DNA of 64,000 bases from Ceratopteris richardii (GCA_020310875.1 CM035427.1:87159098-87223097), one strand, 5' to 3'. Positions 36,600-49,490 are shown, counted from the first letter of the stretch. Translations and numbers: made by a program. Notes: generated from the sequence alone by a model not told the origin.

Positions 36600-37297
36600 T
36601 GGATTTGTTAGATTTTGTTAATCTTATCAATATAGTTCAACTTGGTAGCATTGCATGCCAAACATGAGGGAATGCATTTCCAATAACAAACAACTGATTT
36701 GGAAGTGATTTGGGTAAATCATTCCTAAGAAACAATGCCACATATTATCTTGTATGTAGTTTGAGGGATATTTGTGTCTTGCATTAAAGCATTGGGCTCC
36801 AAGAGATAAGGGTGCTCTTCCCAGATATGTTTGTCTAAAATAAATCCATGTATAGTGAGCATGTGTCTTGTTTTCAAATATCTTTTATTAAGGAGAGGAT
36901 GATGGAGTTAAACTAAGTATTAGTGTCCTCAAAATTATTCCATATATATTTAGGGAACGTAGCCTTCTATTTGAGGATTTTCCAAGGTTAAAAGGACCTT
37001 TTAAAATTGGCAAGACCCTTAAAGTGAAACTCGAGATTTCTAAAGCAGATACTGAAAAGCTTGAAACGAGTTCAGGAAAGGTAACCTATAGGGGAGCTCT
37101 TCAATAGGAAATGCTTAAAAAGAGAAGAGAAATTCTATTCAAGTTCATAATCATGTAAATCCATTTACCAAAGAAATCTTCTTGCATACCTTTTCCAAAT
37201 CGAGAAGTTCAAGTCCTCCTTCCTCTTTAGGAAGACAATGGGTAGCATACTTCACTTGTGAGATATATGTTCTAATGTTAGGAGCCAAAGAGGAAAT
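36600..37297 (-). pseudogene. LINE 2: C-terminal part of ORF2
   Basis: The minus strand reads CLPKEEGGLELLDLEKVCKK (37190-37250), the conserved stretch after the RT domain of plant L1 LINEs. Further down, scattered pieces in several frames fit the ORF2 C-terminus, to roughly 36600. The other half of this LINE continues at 43737, after copia D and its TSD. Confidence 0.75.
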
Positions 37298-38321
37298 TGT
37301 TGGTGCAGGGCAATCAACAATTGAAGTTTTGATGAAGGTTTTGAAGTCAAGGACTGAAGAAAAGATCAAGTTATGAAGCTTGAAGGAAGTGTATATTCAG
37401 AGGATGAAGATGTGTATACATATGTACATGAATTTGGAGTCAGTTTATCTTATATCTTTGTATGGTTATGAGCTTGTAAATACTTTCCTATATAAACAAA
37501 GAAAATGTCGGGGCAAATAAGGTAGTATGTGTTAGAATAAGTTTTGAAGAGAATTAGATGTCATTAGACACTCAAAAAGTGAGTAGAATCTCTCTCATCA
37601 CTTAGATGTAATTTTTCTCAGAAATGAAAAAATGTTGCGCCCGATCTTTCTGAGTATTCTCCTTCTATGTTGAATCTTTTGTGAAATGTTTTTCTACAAG
37701 TCTAATTTTATAGTTGGTTGACCTCTATACAAATTTTCAGCTTCTAATTGTTATCAGGCTGAGAGAATTGAGTGTAGGAACATTTATATGTGTAAGTGGA
37801 AAGAAGAGAAGTTGCAAGAGGCACAAAATTTGATGCTAATGTTTTGGTCATTTCTCCTTCCATAGTGTAAAGTTTTGAGCAAGAAAGCACTCATTCTTTA
37901 AGTTGGAAGGTAAGCTACCTATGACTAAACGCTTTTGCATAAACGGGTTCTAGATTGAGAGAATCAAGTGTTAGAAGTTATAGGTGTTTGAATCGACTTC
38001 TCAGAAGAACAGTTTTAGACATAGGTGACTTGTTAAGATCATTTCTCAAGATCTACTGAGTCTTTTGGAATGATATAACTTGGAGGAGGTGCGCAAACTA
38101 TAGGCGACACCTTGTGCAAAGTTTTATAAAAAACTTTACACATTTGATAAGTCAATGAGAGAGTTATGTGCGGCAAACTTTCTGTAGAGTCTTCTTCTTC
38201 ACAATTTATCCAAAAGTTTCATTGAGCCTCCAAATTAGTGAAGATTTTGAGTTACTCTTGATAAAGAGGTGTTCTAAATTCAAGAGTAGCTTGTTCTTTT
38301 GGAGATTAACACTCTCCATCA
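37298..38321 (+). repeat. Copia D 5' LTR
   Basis: 1024 bp, TGTTGGTGCAGGG to CTCTCCATCA. The primer site TGGTATCAAAGCAAG (38323-38337, initiator tRNA-Met type) follows directly. Confidence 0.92.
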
Positions 38322-38543
38322 GTGGTATCAAAGCAAGAAGTATCAAAATTGAAGAAAGGAGGACCCCGACTGCTGCAGCTGTAAAGAATTCAACACTTGA
38401 AGGTTCAAAAGGTGAAAGCTTGAGAGCAAAGCTTGAGGAGGAGGCCATACGACATCAAGGAAGACAGAAGGAGTATCATTCAAAGTAAAGGTACATCTAT
38501 TACTCATAAAGTTTGAAGAATTCAATACACTGGTGAAGAAAGG

Positions 38544-39548
38544 ATGGGAGATTCTCTTCAAATAGAGAAGCTGGATAGAGAGAACTATCCAACATGGTCA
38601 ATGAGGATGGAAGCTCATCTTATGAGCAAAGACTTGATAGGTTATATTACAGGTGAAGAAGAAAAGCCTTAGTTCAGAGATCCTAGTGTTCCAACTAGGG
38701 AGGAATTATGAGAGTTGAAGACTTGGATGAAAAAAGATGCTCAAGCCAGGAGCATTATCTACATGGCAGTTAATGATTACTTACTACCTCACATTAGAGG
38801 TCTAGAAAGTGCAAGTGATATATGGAATGCTTTGGAGGAGCATTTCCAAAACACCACAAAGTCAAGGAAGGCATCTTTGTGGGCAGAATTTACAACTTTC
38901 AAGAAGAAGGCCTCTCAATCCATCTCAGATTATGTAACAAGGATGAAGGACATTGCAGATGCATTAGGAGCAGTTGATGAAGACATTTAGGAGGATAAAT
39001 TGGTAAGGAAAATTCTTACAAGTTTGGGAGGTGATGACAAATGGAAGCCATTCATTTTGTCTACTGAATTATCACTTGATCATTTCACTCCTGATTTAAA
39101 TCAGTTGCTAGGACATATGCTAACCTTTGAGCAGGATGTCAAAGGTGAAAGTGATAAGAGTGCAGGTCAAGCAATGTATTCAAAGGATAAGAAGAAGAAT
39201 AGCAAAGGGAAGCAACAAGAAAATGAAGATCAAGGCACAACTAGCCAAGCCAACTTCCTAAACGGAAGATGAGGTGGCAAAGGTAGAGGAAGAGGCAAGA
39301 GTAATAAAGATGGAGTCAAAGCTTGCTGGATTTGTGGTAAGACAAATCACTTAGCTAATGATTTTTGGCATAATACTCAGAGTAATGGTGGATATAATCA
39401 GAATTTAAATTCAAGAGGAAGAGGTGGTAGAAATCAAAGAGGTAATTTAAGAGGTAGAGGTAGTAGGGATTACTTTGGAAGAAATGCAGGTAGAGGATTC
39501 CAAAGTCAACAATACAACAATACCTACTACAATTATGCTTCAGATTGA
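38544..39548 (+). pseudogene. Copia D gag
   Basis: Starts MGDSLQIEKLDRENYPTWSM at 38544. UBN2-type core: AQARSIIYMAVNDYLLPHIRG, WNALEEHFQNTTKSRKASLW, and DDKWKPFILSTEL. The zinc knuckle near 39324 reads CWICGKTNHLANDF, with the last Cys replaced by Phe. The tail is rich in Gly and Arg (RGRGGRNQRG). Stops after GEEEKP, REEL and VDEDI, and a TGA at 39270, are single-base changes. It ends at a TGA at 39546. Confidence 0.87.
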
Positions 39549-39568
39549 AGGAGGATTCAACATTGATA

Positions 39569-42500
39569 ATGAATGCAACTTGTGAAAGGCAAAGTGAAGA
39601 CCAAAGAGTCTTCTACATTGACTTAGGGTGTAGCAATCACCTGAGTGGCAACATAGCTTTGATGACTGATTTGGAGAATAAGATAACTAATCATGTTGTT
39701 TAAACAGGTGACAATACAAAGCATAATGTGAAGTCAATTGGATCAGTGAAGGCTAAGGATGGAAGTACTCTCTTGAGTAAGGTTTTATATGTACCTACAA
39801 TTCCTAAGAATCTGATAAGTGTAGGCCAAATTGTTGAAAAAGGTTATGAAGTTAGGTTCACTAATGAAGGAGTGTTTGTGGAAGACCCTAGCAATGGGTA
39901 TAAACAAATTGTTTCAGGAAAGAAAGAAGGAAGATTGTTCACATTGAAGATCCAAGGTATACCTATGTCTTGTATACCTATGGAGGACATAAGATCTCTA
40001 AGTTAGATCTTTGGCACAAAAGGCTTGGACATTTCAATAAAAGAGGTATTAAAGATATGGTTAACAATGGTTCAGTGCTTGGATTGCCTAATGTTGCAGG
40101 TCAACATATGACATACAGATGTGAGGCATGTCAATTAGGTAAGGCTCATAAGCAATCTTATTCCAAACATGGTTTTGTGTATTCAAAAAAGCTTGAGTTG
40201 GTAGAAACAAATGTGTGGGGACCATCAAAGGATTTCAGTATCAATGGTTCGAGGTATTATGTGATTTATGTTGATGATGCTACCAAATGGATCACTATCT
40301 ATGTGATCAAAGATAAGTTAGAGGTATTCAATACATTCAAACATTATCGTGTGTATGCAGAGAGAATTACAGGTCATAAGTTGAAGAGACTAAGGTCAGA
40401 TGGAGGGGGAGAGTATTTCTCTAATGAGTTTAGTGGTTACTTGTGGAATGCAGGTATAAAGAGAGAGGTTACTTGCAGATACTCTCCTCAACAAAATGGT
40501 GTAGTAGAAAGGAGGAATAGAACTCTTGTTGAGTTTGCAAGATACATGATGAAGGAGAAAAATTTCCCAAATTGTTTGTGGGATGAGGCTGTAAATACAG
40601 CTACTTATTTGGTCAATAGATTACCATGTAAAGCTTTGTAGGGTATGACACCATATGAGGCCTGGTGGGGTAAGAGACCTACTCTAGATCATTGCAAAGG
40701 ATTTGGATGTTTGGCATATGCATATGTGCCATCTCAATTGAGGCATAAATTGAAGCCTAAAGCTGAAAAATATGTGTTTATTGGATATGATGATAAGCAG
40801 ATGGGATATAGGTTGTGGAATCCATCCACAAAAAAATTCCTTGTGTCTAAGGATGTTACATTTGATGAGCAAGGTACTTGGTATGCAGGTACAATCAATA
40901 TTTATGCAGGTGATGAAGAAATTGTGGATCAAAAGAAAGGTAAATCAAAGGTTCAAATATTTGATGAAGAGAAGAACAATGAAGTACAGGTTGAAGTAGA
41001 AGAAGTGCCAAGATCTAATCTAGAATGTGATGAACCAGAAACCTCAAGAAGTGGAGAACTCAGAAGGTCAACAAGACATAAATGGCAACCTACAGGGTAT
41101 AGTTATGACACTTCTTTTTTGGCCACCAAAGATTATGCTTATATGATAAAGACAGATGAAGACCCTTCTACATATGAAGAGGCAAAAGGTAAGGAAAATT
41201 GGGAGAAAGCTATGCAGGAAGAGTATGATTCATTGATGGAGAATCAGACATGGGATTTGGTTCCTAAACCAAATAGTCAGAAGATTATTGGATGCAAATG
41301 GGTCTACAAGACAAAGAGATTTGTAGATGGAAGTGTGTCTAGATATAAAGCTAGACTTGTTGTGAAAGGGTTTGCTCAGACATATGGTGTAGATTATGAT
41401 GAGACCTATAGTCATGTCGCAAAGATGACAACTATCAGGACACTCATAGCAATTGCTGCATGTAAAGGTTGGAAGTTATGTCAATTAGATGTGAAGAATG
41501 CTTTTTTTAATGGTTATATTTCAGATGATCTTTTCATGGAGCAACCACAAGGATTCAGAGATGAAAGGTATCCAGAGTATGTATGTAAGCTCAAAAGAGC
41601 TTTGTATGGTTTGAAGCAGGTCCCAAGGGCATGGAATTATAGACTTGTGAAGTTCTTGAAAAAACTTGGATTCCAAGTATCAAAGGCAGATAGTAGCTTA
41701 CTTGTCAAAGCAAGTGATGATGGGTTCATTTACATGCGCATATATGTTAATGATATAATTCTTACAGGTACAGATGAGAAAGGCACTCAAAGCCTAAAGA
41801 AACAAATGGAGAAAGAGTTCAAGATTAGTGACTTGGGAGACTTGTCATATTTCTTGGGCATGGAGATCTCATACACTCAACATGGAGTGTATATAACTCA
41901 AGAAAGGTACTTGAAGAACTTGTGATCAAGTTTAAAATGAATGATTGCAGGGTAGCACCTACTCCAATGGAGGTGAATCACAAATTAAGCAGATATGGAG
42001 GAGAAGAGTTCAAGGATATGAAGCTATATCAAAGTTTGGTTGGTAGTCTGATTTATGCTACTTTAACTAATCCTGACTTGTCATATGCAGTTGGAGTATT
42101 GTCTCAATTCATGCATTGTCCTAGGAAAGAACATTGGATTGCAGGTCAAAGAGTGTTGAGGTACATTAAGGGTACACTCGAAGAAGGTTTGTATTATGGT
42201 TTTACATCAGATACAAACATCAAGATCTATAGTGATATAGATTAGGCAGGTAATCCTGGTGATAGGAGATCAACTTATGGATACTTGTGTTATGTGGGAG
42301 ATAAGTTAATTTCATGATGCTCAAAGAAGCAACACATAGTTGCTTTGTCATCTACAGAAGCAGAGTATAAAGGTATGGTGGAAGCTGCAAAGGAAGTGAT
42401 ATGGCTTAAGACTCTGATGAAGAGTTTTGACATCATTCAGAGTACACCCACTATTCATGAGGATAACATGAGTTCATTGTATCTAGCTGCTACTCCTGTT

Positions 42501-42703
42501 TTTCATGCCAGGACTAAACATATTGAGATTCAGTATCACTTTCTAGAGAGAAGGTGATGGATAAAGAGATTGAAGTAATGCATACTTCCACAAAAGATCA
42601 GATAGCTGATATGCTAACCAAGAGCTTGGATGGACCAAAGCTACAGAGATTGAAAGACATGGCAGGCATAAAGAAGATAGAGAAAACCTCAATTGATGAT
42701 TGA
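39569..42703 (+). pseudogene. Copia D pol with altered catalytic residues
   Basis: Protease: FYIDLGCSNHLSG (Asp-Leu-Gly instead of Asp-Ser-Gly). GAG-pre-integrase: LDLWHKRLGHFNKRGIKD and CEACQLGKAHKQS. Integrase: VETNVWGPS (first catalytic Asp now Asn, codon 40210), LRSDGGGEYF, QQNGVVERRNRT. RT: KRALYGLKQVPRAWNYRL and YVNDIILTG (YVDD changed to YVND, codon 41749). RNase H: STEAEYKGMVEAAKE and VFHARTKHIEIQYHF. Frame changes occur near 39970, 41920 and 42545; stops lie at 40639, 42243 and about 42316. The longest open stretch is 40645-41925. With these substitutions neither integrase nor RT could work even without the stops. Confidence 0.92.
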
Positions 42704-42711
42704 GGGGGAGC
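42698..42711 (+). promoter_or_regulatory. Copia D polypurine tract
   Basis: GATTGAGGGGGAGC directly precedes the 3' LTR and overlaps the stop codon of pol. Confidence 0.75.
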
Positions 42712-43736
42712 TGTTGGTGCAGGGCAATCAACAATTGAAGTTTTGATGAAGGTTTGGAAGTCAAGGACTGAAGAAAAGATCAAGTTATGAAGCTTGAAGG
42801 AAGTGTATATTCAGAGGATGAAGATGTGTATACATATGTACATTAGTTTAGAGTAAGTTTATCTTATATCTTTGTATGGTTATGAGCTTGTAAATATTTG
42901 CCTATATAAACAAAGAAAATATCGGGGCAAATAAGGTAGTATGTGTTAGAATAAGTTTTGAAGAGAATTAGATGGCATTAGACACTCAAAAAGTGAGTAG
43001 AATCTCTCTCATCACTTAGATGTAATTTTTCTCAGAAATGAAAAAAATGTTGCGCCCGATCTTTCTGAGTATTCTCCTTCTGTGTTGAATCTTTTGTGAA
43101 ATGCTTTTGTACAAGTCTAAGTCTATAGTTTATTCACCTCTATAAAAAATGTCAGCTTCTAATTGTGATGAGGCTGAGAGAATTGAGTGTAGGAACATTT
43201 ATATGTGCAAGTGGAAAGAAGAGAAGTTGCATGAGGCGCAAAATTCCATGCTAATGTTTTGGTCAGTTCTCCTTCCATAGTGTAAAGTTTTGAGAAAGCA
43301 AGCACTCATTCTTTAAGTTGGAAGGTAAGCTACCTATGACTAAATGCTTTTGCATAAACGGGTTGTAGATTGAGAGAACCAAGTGTTAGAAGTTACAAGT
43401 GTCTGAATCAACTTCTCAGAAGAACAGTTTTAGACATAGGTGACTTGTTAAGATCATTTCTCAAGATCTATTAAGGCTTTTGGAATGATTTAACTTGCAG
43501 GAGGTGCGCAAACTATAGCCGACACCTTGTGCAAAGTTTTATAAAAAACTTTACATATTTGATAAGTCAATGAGAGAGTTATGTGCAACAGACTTTCTAT
43601 AGAGTCTTCTTCTTCACAGTTTATTCAAAATTTTCATTGAGTCTCCAAATTAGTGAAGATTTTGAGTTACTCTTGATATAGAGGTGTTCTAAATTCAAGA
43701 TTAGCTTGTTCTTTTGGAGATTAACACTTTCCATCA
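42712..43736 (+). repeat. Copia D 3' LTR
   Basis: 1025 bp copy of 37298-38321, ends CCATCA, then GAAAT (TSD). Confidence 0.92.
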
Positions 43737-44900
43737 GAAATTTAGTAGGACTAATTTAATATGTGGATACCGAGACTTAAAAGGGGTATATCTTGAGAGA
43801 TGAATGATAATGGTAGGGATGACATGGTGATTGTGAAAAAATATTTTTTACCCAAGATTAGAATGAGGCTTAGTTCATTTACAAACTTTGGATATAAGTT
43901 TAGTCATAATCCAATTGCACCTACTATTAGCAAAAAGACTAAATCCCAATTTCATTCCATGAATTCTGATAATCCCATCAATAATATTTTGACATCTTGC
44001 ATCCACAATAAAATCAAGCAAAGGGTTGCTAAAATGTTTAATCAGAGTTCTCTTGTGAGTGATAATGGAGGCACAAATGAAACACACTATGAGGGCCATT
44101 ATGAATGGTCACATTGATCTCATTTGCATAGGTCTATAATAACTTGTCTTCCTAGCACGTAAGCAGAGAGATACCCTTGAGGTTATCTTTATGATAATCA
44201 TACTATAAGGGCCATCCTAAGAAGTCTATCACAAGTGCAAAGGGGGGGGGGGGGGGGAATAGGGCAGCCATATTTGATGGATCTCTTGAAAGGAATGGAC
44301 TATCTCAAGTGACCATTGAATATAACTTTACTAGATGAGTTAGTGAGTAGGAATTCCACAAAGTGTATGAAGTAAAGGAAAATATAACAATCGTGAAGAG
44401 ATTGTAATATGAAATTCCGGTCTACTCCATCACACACTTTATCAAAATCACTTTTAAAGAAAACAAAATGTTTATTTTGAGACAAAGCGAGCTCCATACC
44501 TTATAGAGGGAGATAATGTTATCCATGATGAATATTCCTTGTACGAATCCCTTTTTCTGCACTCTAATGATGTTGAGCATATGGGCTTGATCTCATTAGT
44601 GAAGGTTTTCACAATGATTTTGTACATAGTATTGAGATAGGTGATTAGTCTCTAGCTATTAATCGTGCATTTGTCACCTTTCTTATAGATTAATTATACT
44701 ACTCCTTGATTGAAAGAATTGGAGCCTATTCTTGATATGTGCATCTCTCCAAAGCTCCAAAATAAGAGGTGCAAGATGTGATGAGAACACTTGAAAGACT
44801 TTTGTAGGTGAGCCATCAAGACTCGAGGTTTTACCTTTCTTCAAATCATGAATAGTGCTCATAACCACATTAAGTTCTAGGGGCATTATATCTTCTTTCT
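43737..44900 (-). pseudogene. LINE 2: ORF2 reverse transcriptase
   Basis: Minus-strand RT pieces: MSTIHDLKKGKTSSLDGSPT (about 44800-44860, the GKxxxxDG block) and FFKSDFDKVCDGVDRNFILQ (about 44400-44460, the conserved DFxKAYDxVxW block). The YxDD block was not found and probably lay near 43737-44200, which is heavily worn. Continues across copia D into 36600-37297. Contains a run of 16 G (44242-44257) inside the worn part. Confidence 0.78.
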
Positions 44901-45235
44901 AAGCTCTTAATTGATTCTTTTCATTCTACACTAAGCAATTTTGGCTCAATCCTACCATCTAGAGTTGTTTGCAGTTGGATAGTTAGCCAATAAATCCTAA
45001 ACATTCTTTCAATTAAAGTTAGTTTTTCTTATTCAGGTATAGAAATTTGATAAATCCAATGAAGACATGGAATGAAATCCTTGGATTTCTTTCTTTTGAC
45101 GAGTTGAAACATGTACATTGAAGTTCTACCAAAATTTTCATCCCATTGTAGCTTAGAGCTATGGGTAATCTTTTTGGCTTCAATGAACTAAAAGGTTCTA
45201 ATTCCGTTTTTGAGAGCAATGGAATCTTCAAGTCC

Positions 45236-45400
45236 AAGCCCACGTAGCCTAGTGGCTGATGCTTTGAAGCTGTAGGAGGATGTCCTGAGTTCAAGTCCTG
45301 GCTGGACATGTCCACGAGTCTTTCATGAGGGGTGCCTCTACCTTAAGAGGTTGGGTGTGTGAGTGTGTATTTCCAATTCATTGTACTCTCAAAAAAAAAG
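45236..45400 (+). repeat. tRNA-derived SINE (inside LINE 2)
   Basis: A tRNA-like head has an A box (TAGCCTAGTGG, 45247-45257) and a B box (GAGTTCAAGTCC, near 45287-45298), then the body GGCTGGACATGTCC, GGTGCCTCTACCTTAAGAGG and the tail TTCATTGTACTCTC followed by A9. The tail is shared with the tandem repeat at 3060-3297. Confidence 0.8.
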
Positions 45401-45649
45401 GTCTTTCCTCCTAAATTGGCCTATTCCAGCCTTGGAGGATGACCTATAATATCATTCTTATTTTATATCTAATGTGTTTTTTGGCTCATCATAAATAGGA
45501 TTCTTATTTCACACAATTTTTATTGGCTAGAGCAAAAGCCTTGAGATTGGAGTTAATATTTCCATTGACTTCAATATGAACATTTTGAGACTAGAGTAGA
45601 TTAGAAATAGAAGTAAATTGATCTATAGTTACATAGTAGTGCCAGTCAT

Positions 45650-46250
45650 GTATAAGAGACACTGAAGTATAGATCCCATATAGTCTAGAAAACCTAAAAT
45701 TATCTCCTATCTGATTATTAAACTAGGTAAAGCCCATGTTTGTAGAGATATCTTTAAGGTCAAGATGACAATTAAGGAGAAGCCAAGCTTGTTTTTTTAG
45801 ATCCACTCACGGCTTGTCCTTTCTTCATATATCAGTCTCCCACACAAGTGACCATGTTGAAATTGATAGTGTGGATAATAGGAGATTGTAATGAAACCAA
45901 AGAATACTATCCCATTGTACGATTGAAAGAGGTATTTGTTGCATTAATGAAGACAATTTCTAAGTTGTATGGTTGTCCAAGTTGATTCGACACCTATTTG
46001 TTATTTCGATCAATAACATGGTCCACAATTATGTTGGTGAATGAGGGGTGAACTCCAATGGAAGTTCCTCCCACACCATGGTTGTGGTTAGTATTAAAAT
46101 AGATATATGCATGAAGGAGAATAGTTTGAATACATAGTAGTCTTGGACCTTGCATTTTGATTTCTTATAAGCGGTGTACTTGGATGGGAGAAGGAGCCTT
46201 GAGGCCTTTCTTGATCACTTGTACCTTGGATAAATCCATGAACACTTTGC
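45650..46250 (-). pseudogene. LINE 2: endonuclease relic
   Basis: The minus strand reads NFNMVTCVGD near 45845, aligning with GDFNMVTDIKD of the LINE at the left end of the window; upstream, LGQPYNLEIVFINATN aligns with the stretch before that motif. The GD of the catalytic GDFN block is lost. Many stops. Confidence 0.6.
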
Positions 46251-46299
46251 AATTGAAGGAAATGCTTTTAATGTTTTTGGTGTAACATGGAGGTAGAGG

Positions 46300-47600
46300 C
46301 TCACTTCGTAAGTCTATCTAGATCCTTAGTAGAAATTGAGAGTTCATTATTTACCATTTCTTTATTTTATTTCTACTATCGATGAAGGTGTCTACTATCT
46401 TTTCTTCTTTGAGGTTAATCTGGTCATGGAAAGCCTCTTCCAACATCATACCCTGGGTATTGACTTTTTTGTTAAGGTTTGAGAACTGGGTGTTTTTTAA
46501 AATTTCTTCTATATTGTCTCCGTCCGTGACTGAATCTCCATACTTGTTATTCACTAGTGTCGAAGAAAAGAAGGAATGGGGGGATATTTTTGGACAAGGA
46601 TATGTCTACTCATATGTGATTCCTTTTGCTCAGTGCAGTAAAGCCTTCCTCATGAATCATGCTCATAGGCTTGTTCCAAGGGTTTCTTTGTCTATGAAGA
46701 GGACAATCTCTTGCAAAGGGTCCTTGTTTGTGATAGAAGAAACATGAGTTAGGAAGGTTTTGATTTCCTACATATTATCTATCTCCCTAAATTTCCAAGC
46801 AATTCTATCTCCTGACCTAATTTTTCATCCATGTTTGTCTCAGTGAGGACCTCTGAATTCCATCTTGGGTGGATTAGAAGGGGTTCTTTGACATTCAACA
46901 CAGTACCTAAGGACCTAGTGATACTAGCAAGACATTGAAGCCAGAATAGCGGTAGATTGGGAAAATAAATCCAAATAGGAAGTTTCTTTGATTTATTTGT
47001 GAGAAAGTTCAACAAAGGATACCATTTGAAAAAGACAATGTCATTCTTTGATGCTCTAGTTTAGGTGCTTAAAGATTAATTCAATTTTAGTAGCATTATT
47101 AAATAAGAAAAACAAAATAACCATTAGCCTAGTATTGAATATGAGATGTCGACAATTCTAATGCGCAAAAAGAGTTTCTAAGTTGGACACGTAGGACTTC
47201 CACGGGAGGGGGAGGCCACAATTCTTTATAGAGACCAACGAGCATAGTTTCTTCCAAAAATTCAACAACAATGTCTAGCTCCTATTCAAAATAGAAAAAA
47301 CATTTCTTATTGTTCAGTGCTTTCCCAACTTCTTCTATTGCATGTCCCTTCTCTAAGATTCTCATTTTTGCTAGAGCCTCTAGTAAAAATAGGAGAGCGA
47401 GGTTCAATACCCCAAAAGTTTTCTTGTTTACTAGGGACAAGGCCTTCGTGGTCATGTTATTAGGACCTTGGTACAAAGAAAAGTATTTGTTCCCTTTCCA
47501 CTGTGGCTCATTCCCAATAAACTAACGTAGAAAATTGGCATAATCAAGAAGAGAACGGGTATCTACCTATCAGAGAATGGTTGCGTTTTGATGGTTAAAG
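46300..47600 (-). pseudogene. LINE 2: ORF1 (DUF4283-like) relic
   Basis: The minus strand reads LPIWIYFPNLPLFWLQCLAS near 46930-46990, the PVWVxxPxLPLxFW word of DUF4283-type LINE ORF1. Downstream comes an acidic/polar stretch (VTDGDNIEEILKN, near 46510). Upstream (47282-47476) KTFGVLNLALLFLLEALAKM may be the N-terminal part. Stops and frameshifts are present. The 5' end near 47600 is approximate. Confidence 0.65.
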
Positions 47601-49125
47601 GATGTAATTTTCTTTTTGCAACAAATCCGAATTTACATTCAGTGCCCTTCTACTAGTCTTTCGCACCATCAGCATGATATACTATTAGGGGTTTCGAGGC
47701 AAAAGCTTCATGGTCCCTAGGGACGTCAAAGAATGCACTAGATAGTAAATCACATAGATGCGTTGTATGATAGGCCGATGCATGTGTAACATGTAAATTA
47801 ATATGAAACCATTTTCCATACACCACTAATCATTCCCACTATAAAGAAATATGGCATGCTATCCTTAGTCAGTAACACCCTCATTAAGTCTCATTGGAGT
47901 AGCTCTTACACATGATCGTTTAAAGGGTTTAGGAAACATTCCACTAGGCATGGAAAAGTTTAATCTTATAGTTCTTGTTGCTATGGCTAGTTATAATTGG
48001 GTTTGCAATTCATTGCATATTATGACTTAAAAGGATTCTAAGATATCCAAAGATGGTCAAGGGAAAAGTAGTTCTTCTAAGCATTTCATCTGTAGCTTTT
48101 CAAGCCTTCCTTTCTCATTGTTCTTGCTAAGTTTGTACAAGTAATCATGGAAGAAAATAATAGACTCTGTGAGACACCTTGCTCTAGTGTTTAAGTATTG
48201 AAGCTCTCCTTTCAAACTAATGATTGCATGGAAATGACTTATAATGCATTCCGGGGGTTGCCACTCCTTGTAAGATGAGGTGTAGATAATTGAAACCTTC
48301 ATAAACTCAACACTTTTTTAAATATCTTACATATTATCATGATGTGAAATACTTACAATTGGCTCTTTCAATTGGAAGATATGCCGGATATTCTACAAGC
48401 ATTATCTCTTTGTGCATGTACATGTGTTACACCAAAACTTCTTTCAATATCTTTCTTTCATTGAGTCAGAACCCAAGAAATCTATGCATCTAGAGTCCAG
48501 GTACATATTGCTAGTTTTGCATTTCTATGTCTTCCTTCCTTTCATCAATATTGAACCTCCATCTTCGTCCATCAATGAGTGTTTGAGAATATGTATGTTT
48601 TAATAGAGGAAACTATGGTTAACGGCCTATGAGAAGAGATGGCTTCATGAATCAAGTTTAATGCTTCCATTGTACAAAGATTGTTTTCCTTCTTTCTTTG
48701 TGAGTGTTAGCAAGAGTCATACTGTCTCTTTAAATGCCATTAGAGAAAAGAATGTTGAGACTTAGGCACATAGCACTTTTTAAAATGCATCATTGCATGG
48801 TCTTTTAACAATCAAATAAATCTAGCCACTCTAAGATATACGTCACTGATTCAACACAAGAGGGTTTTATACACATACAAGTTAGAGTGCTTGTATAGAA
48901 GTGGTTGTAAGTATACCTCCTTGTAAGCATACAAAGGTTTTCACAAAGTGTTATAACTTGGATATAAGTATAGCTTGAGATAATGCTATGCAAGTGGTCT
49001 TATGTAGAAGATAACTTTGGGAAATAATTTTCATATAGATTTCATGCATGCCGTACATAATATAATTTTAACTGTAAATCTAACAAATATCTTAGTCATT
49101 CCTTATCATGGCTGAAGAAATAATA
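47601..49125. other. Intergenic DNA without supported gene
   Basis: Only short ORFs without recognisable domains. Confidence 0.4.
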
Positions 49126-49254
49126 TTTTTTTTTTGTGCTCTTGCTCAAATAGTATATTTTATTACTAGGCACATGAAGAGATGTTATATCTCATTACTA
49201 CAATTAGGAGAAGAAATTTAATGTATATATTTTTAAAATAGAGGTTCAGCCGAA

Positions 49255-49490
49255 GCCTACTCCCCCGGACTTTAACTTTGAAATTGCAACTGTACAAGTG
49301 AATGGGCATAGTACCCACGGGACCCCTCGTATCCCACAAAGAAGGGATTAGACAAGAAGACATGGTTACAACTCAAGGAGACATGGTTACAACTAGTTTA
49401 ACAGGCCTAAGCCATAACATGTCCAGCCCAGGACTTGAACCCTGGACCTCTGCCTCAAGAGGCCAAAGCTCAACCAACTGCCCTATGGAA
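49255..49490 (-). repeat. tRNA-derived SINE
   Basis: On the minus strand: A-box-like TAGGGCAGTTGGTTGAG, B box GGGTTCAAGTCC, then CTGGGCTGGACATGT as in the SINE at 45236. The body holds a 21-bp tandem duplication (ACATGGTTACAACTCAAGG-type word, 49360-49401). A T run at 49126-49135 could be the tail if the element is longer; otherwise the tail is lost. Confidence 0.68.

Larger units (their letters stand above)
37298..43736 (+). mobile_element. Copia D: complete Ty1/copia element inserted in LINE 2
   Basis: LTRs 37298-38321 and 42712-43736 are flanked by the duplication GAAAT (37293-37297 and 43737-43741). LTRs differ at about 5% by eye. The family is related to copia C. Gag and pol lie in different frames and carry several stops. 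Confidence 0.93.
36600..47600 (-). mobile_element. LINE 2 (L1-like), split by copia D
   Basis: ORF1, endonuclease, RT and the ORF2 C-terminus appear in order on the minus strand, about 4.6 kb after removing copia D. It is strongly diverged and far older than copia D. Sequence type matches the LINE at 1-2690. Confidence 0.75.
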
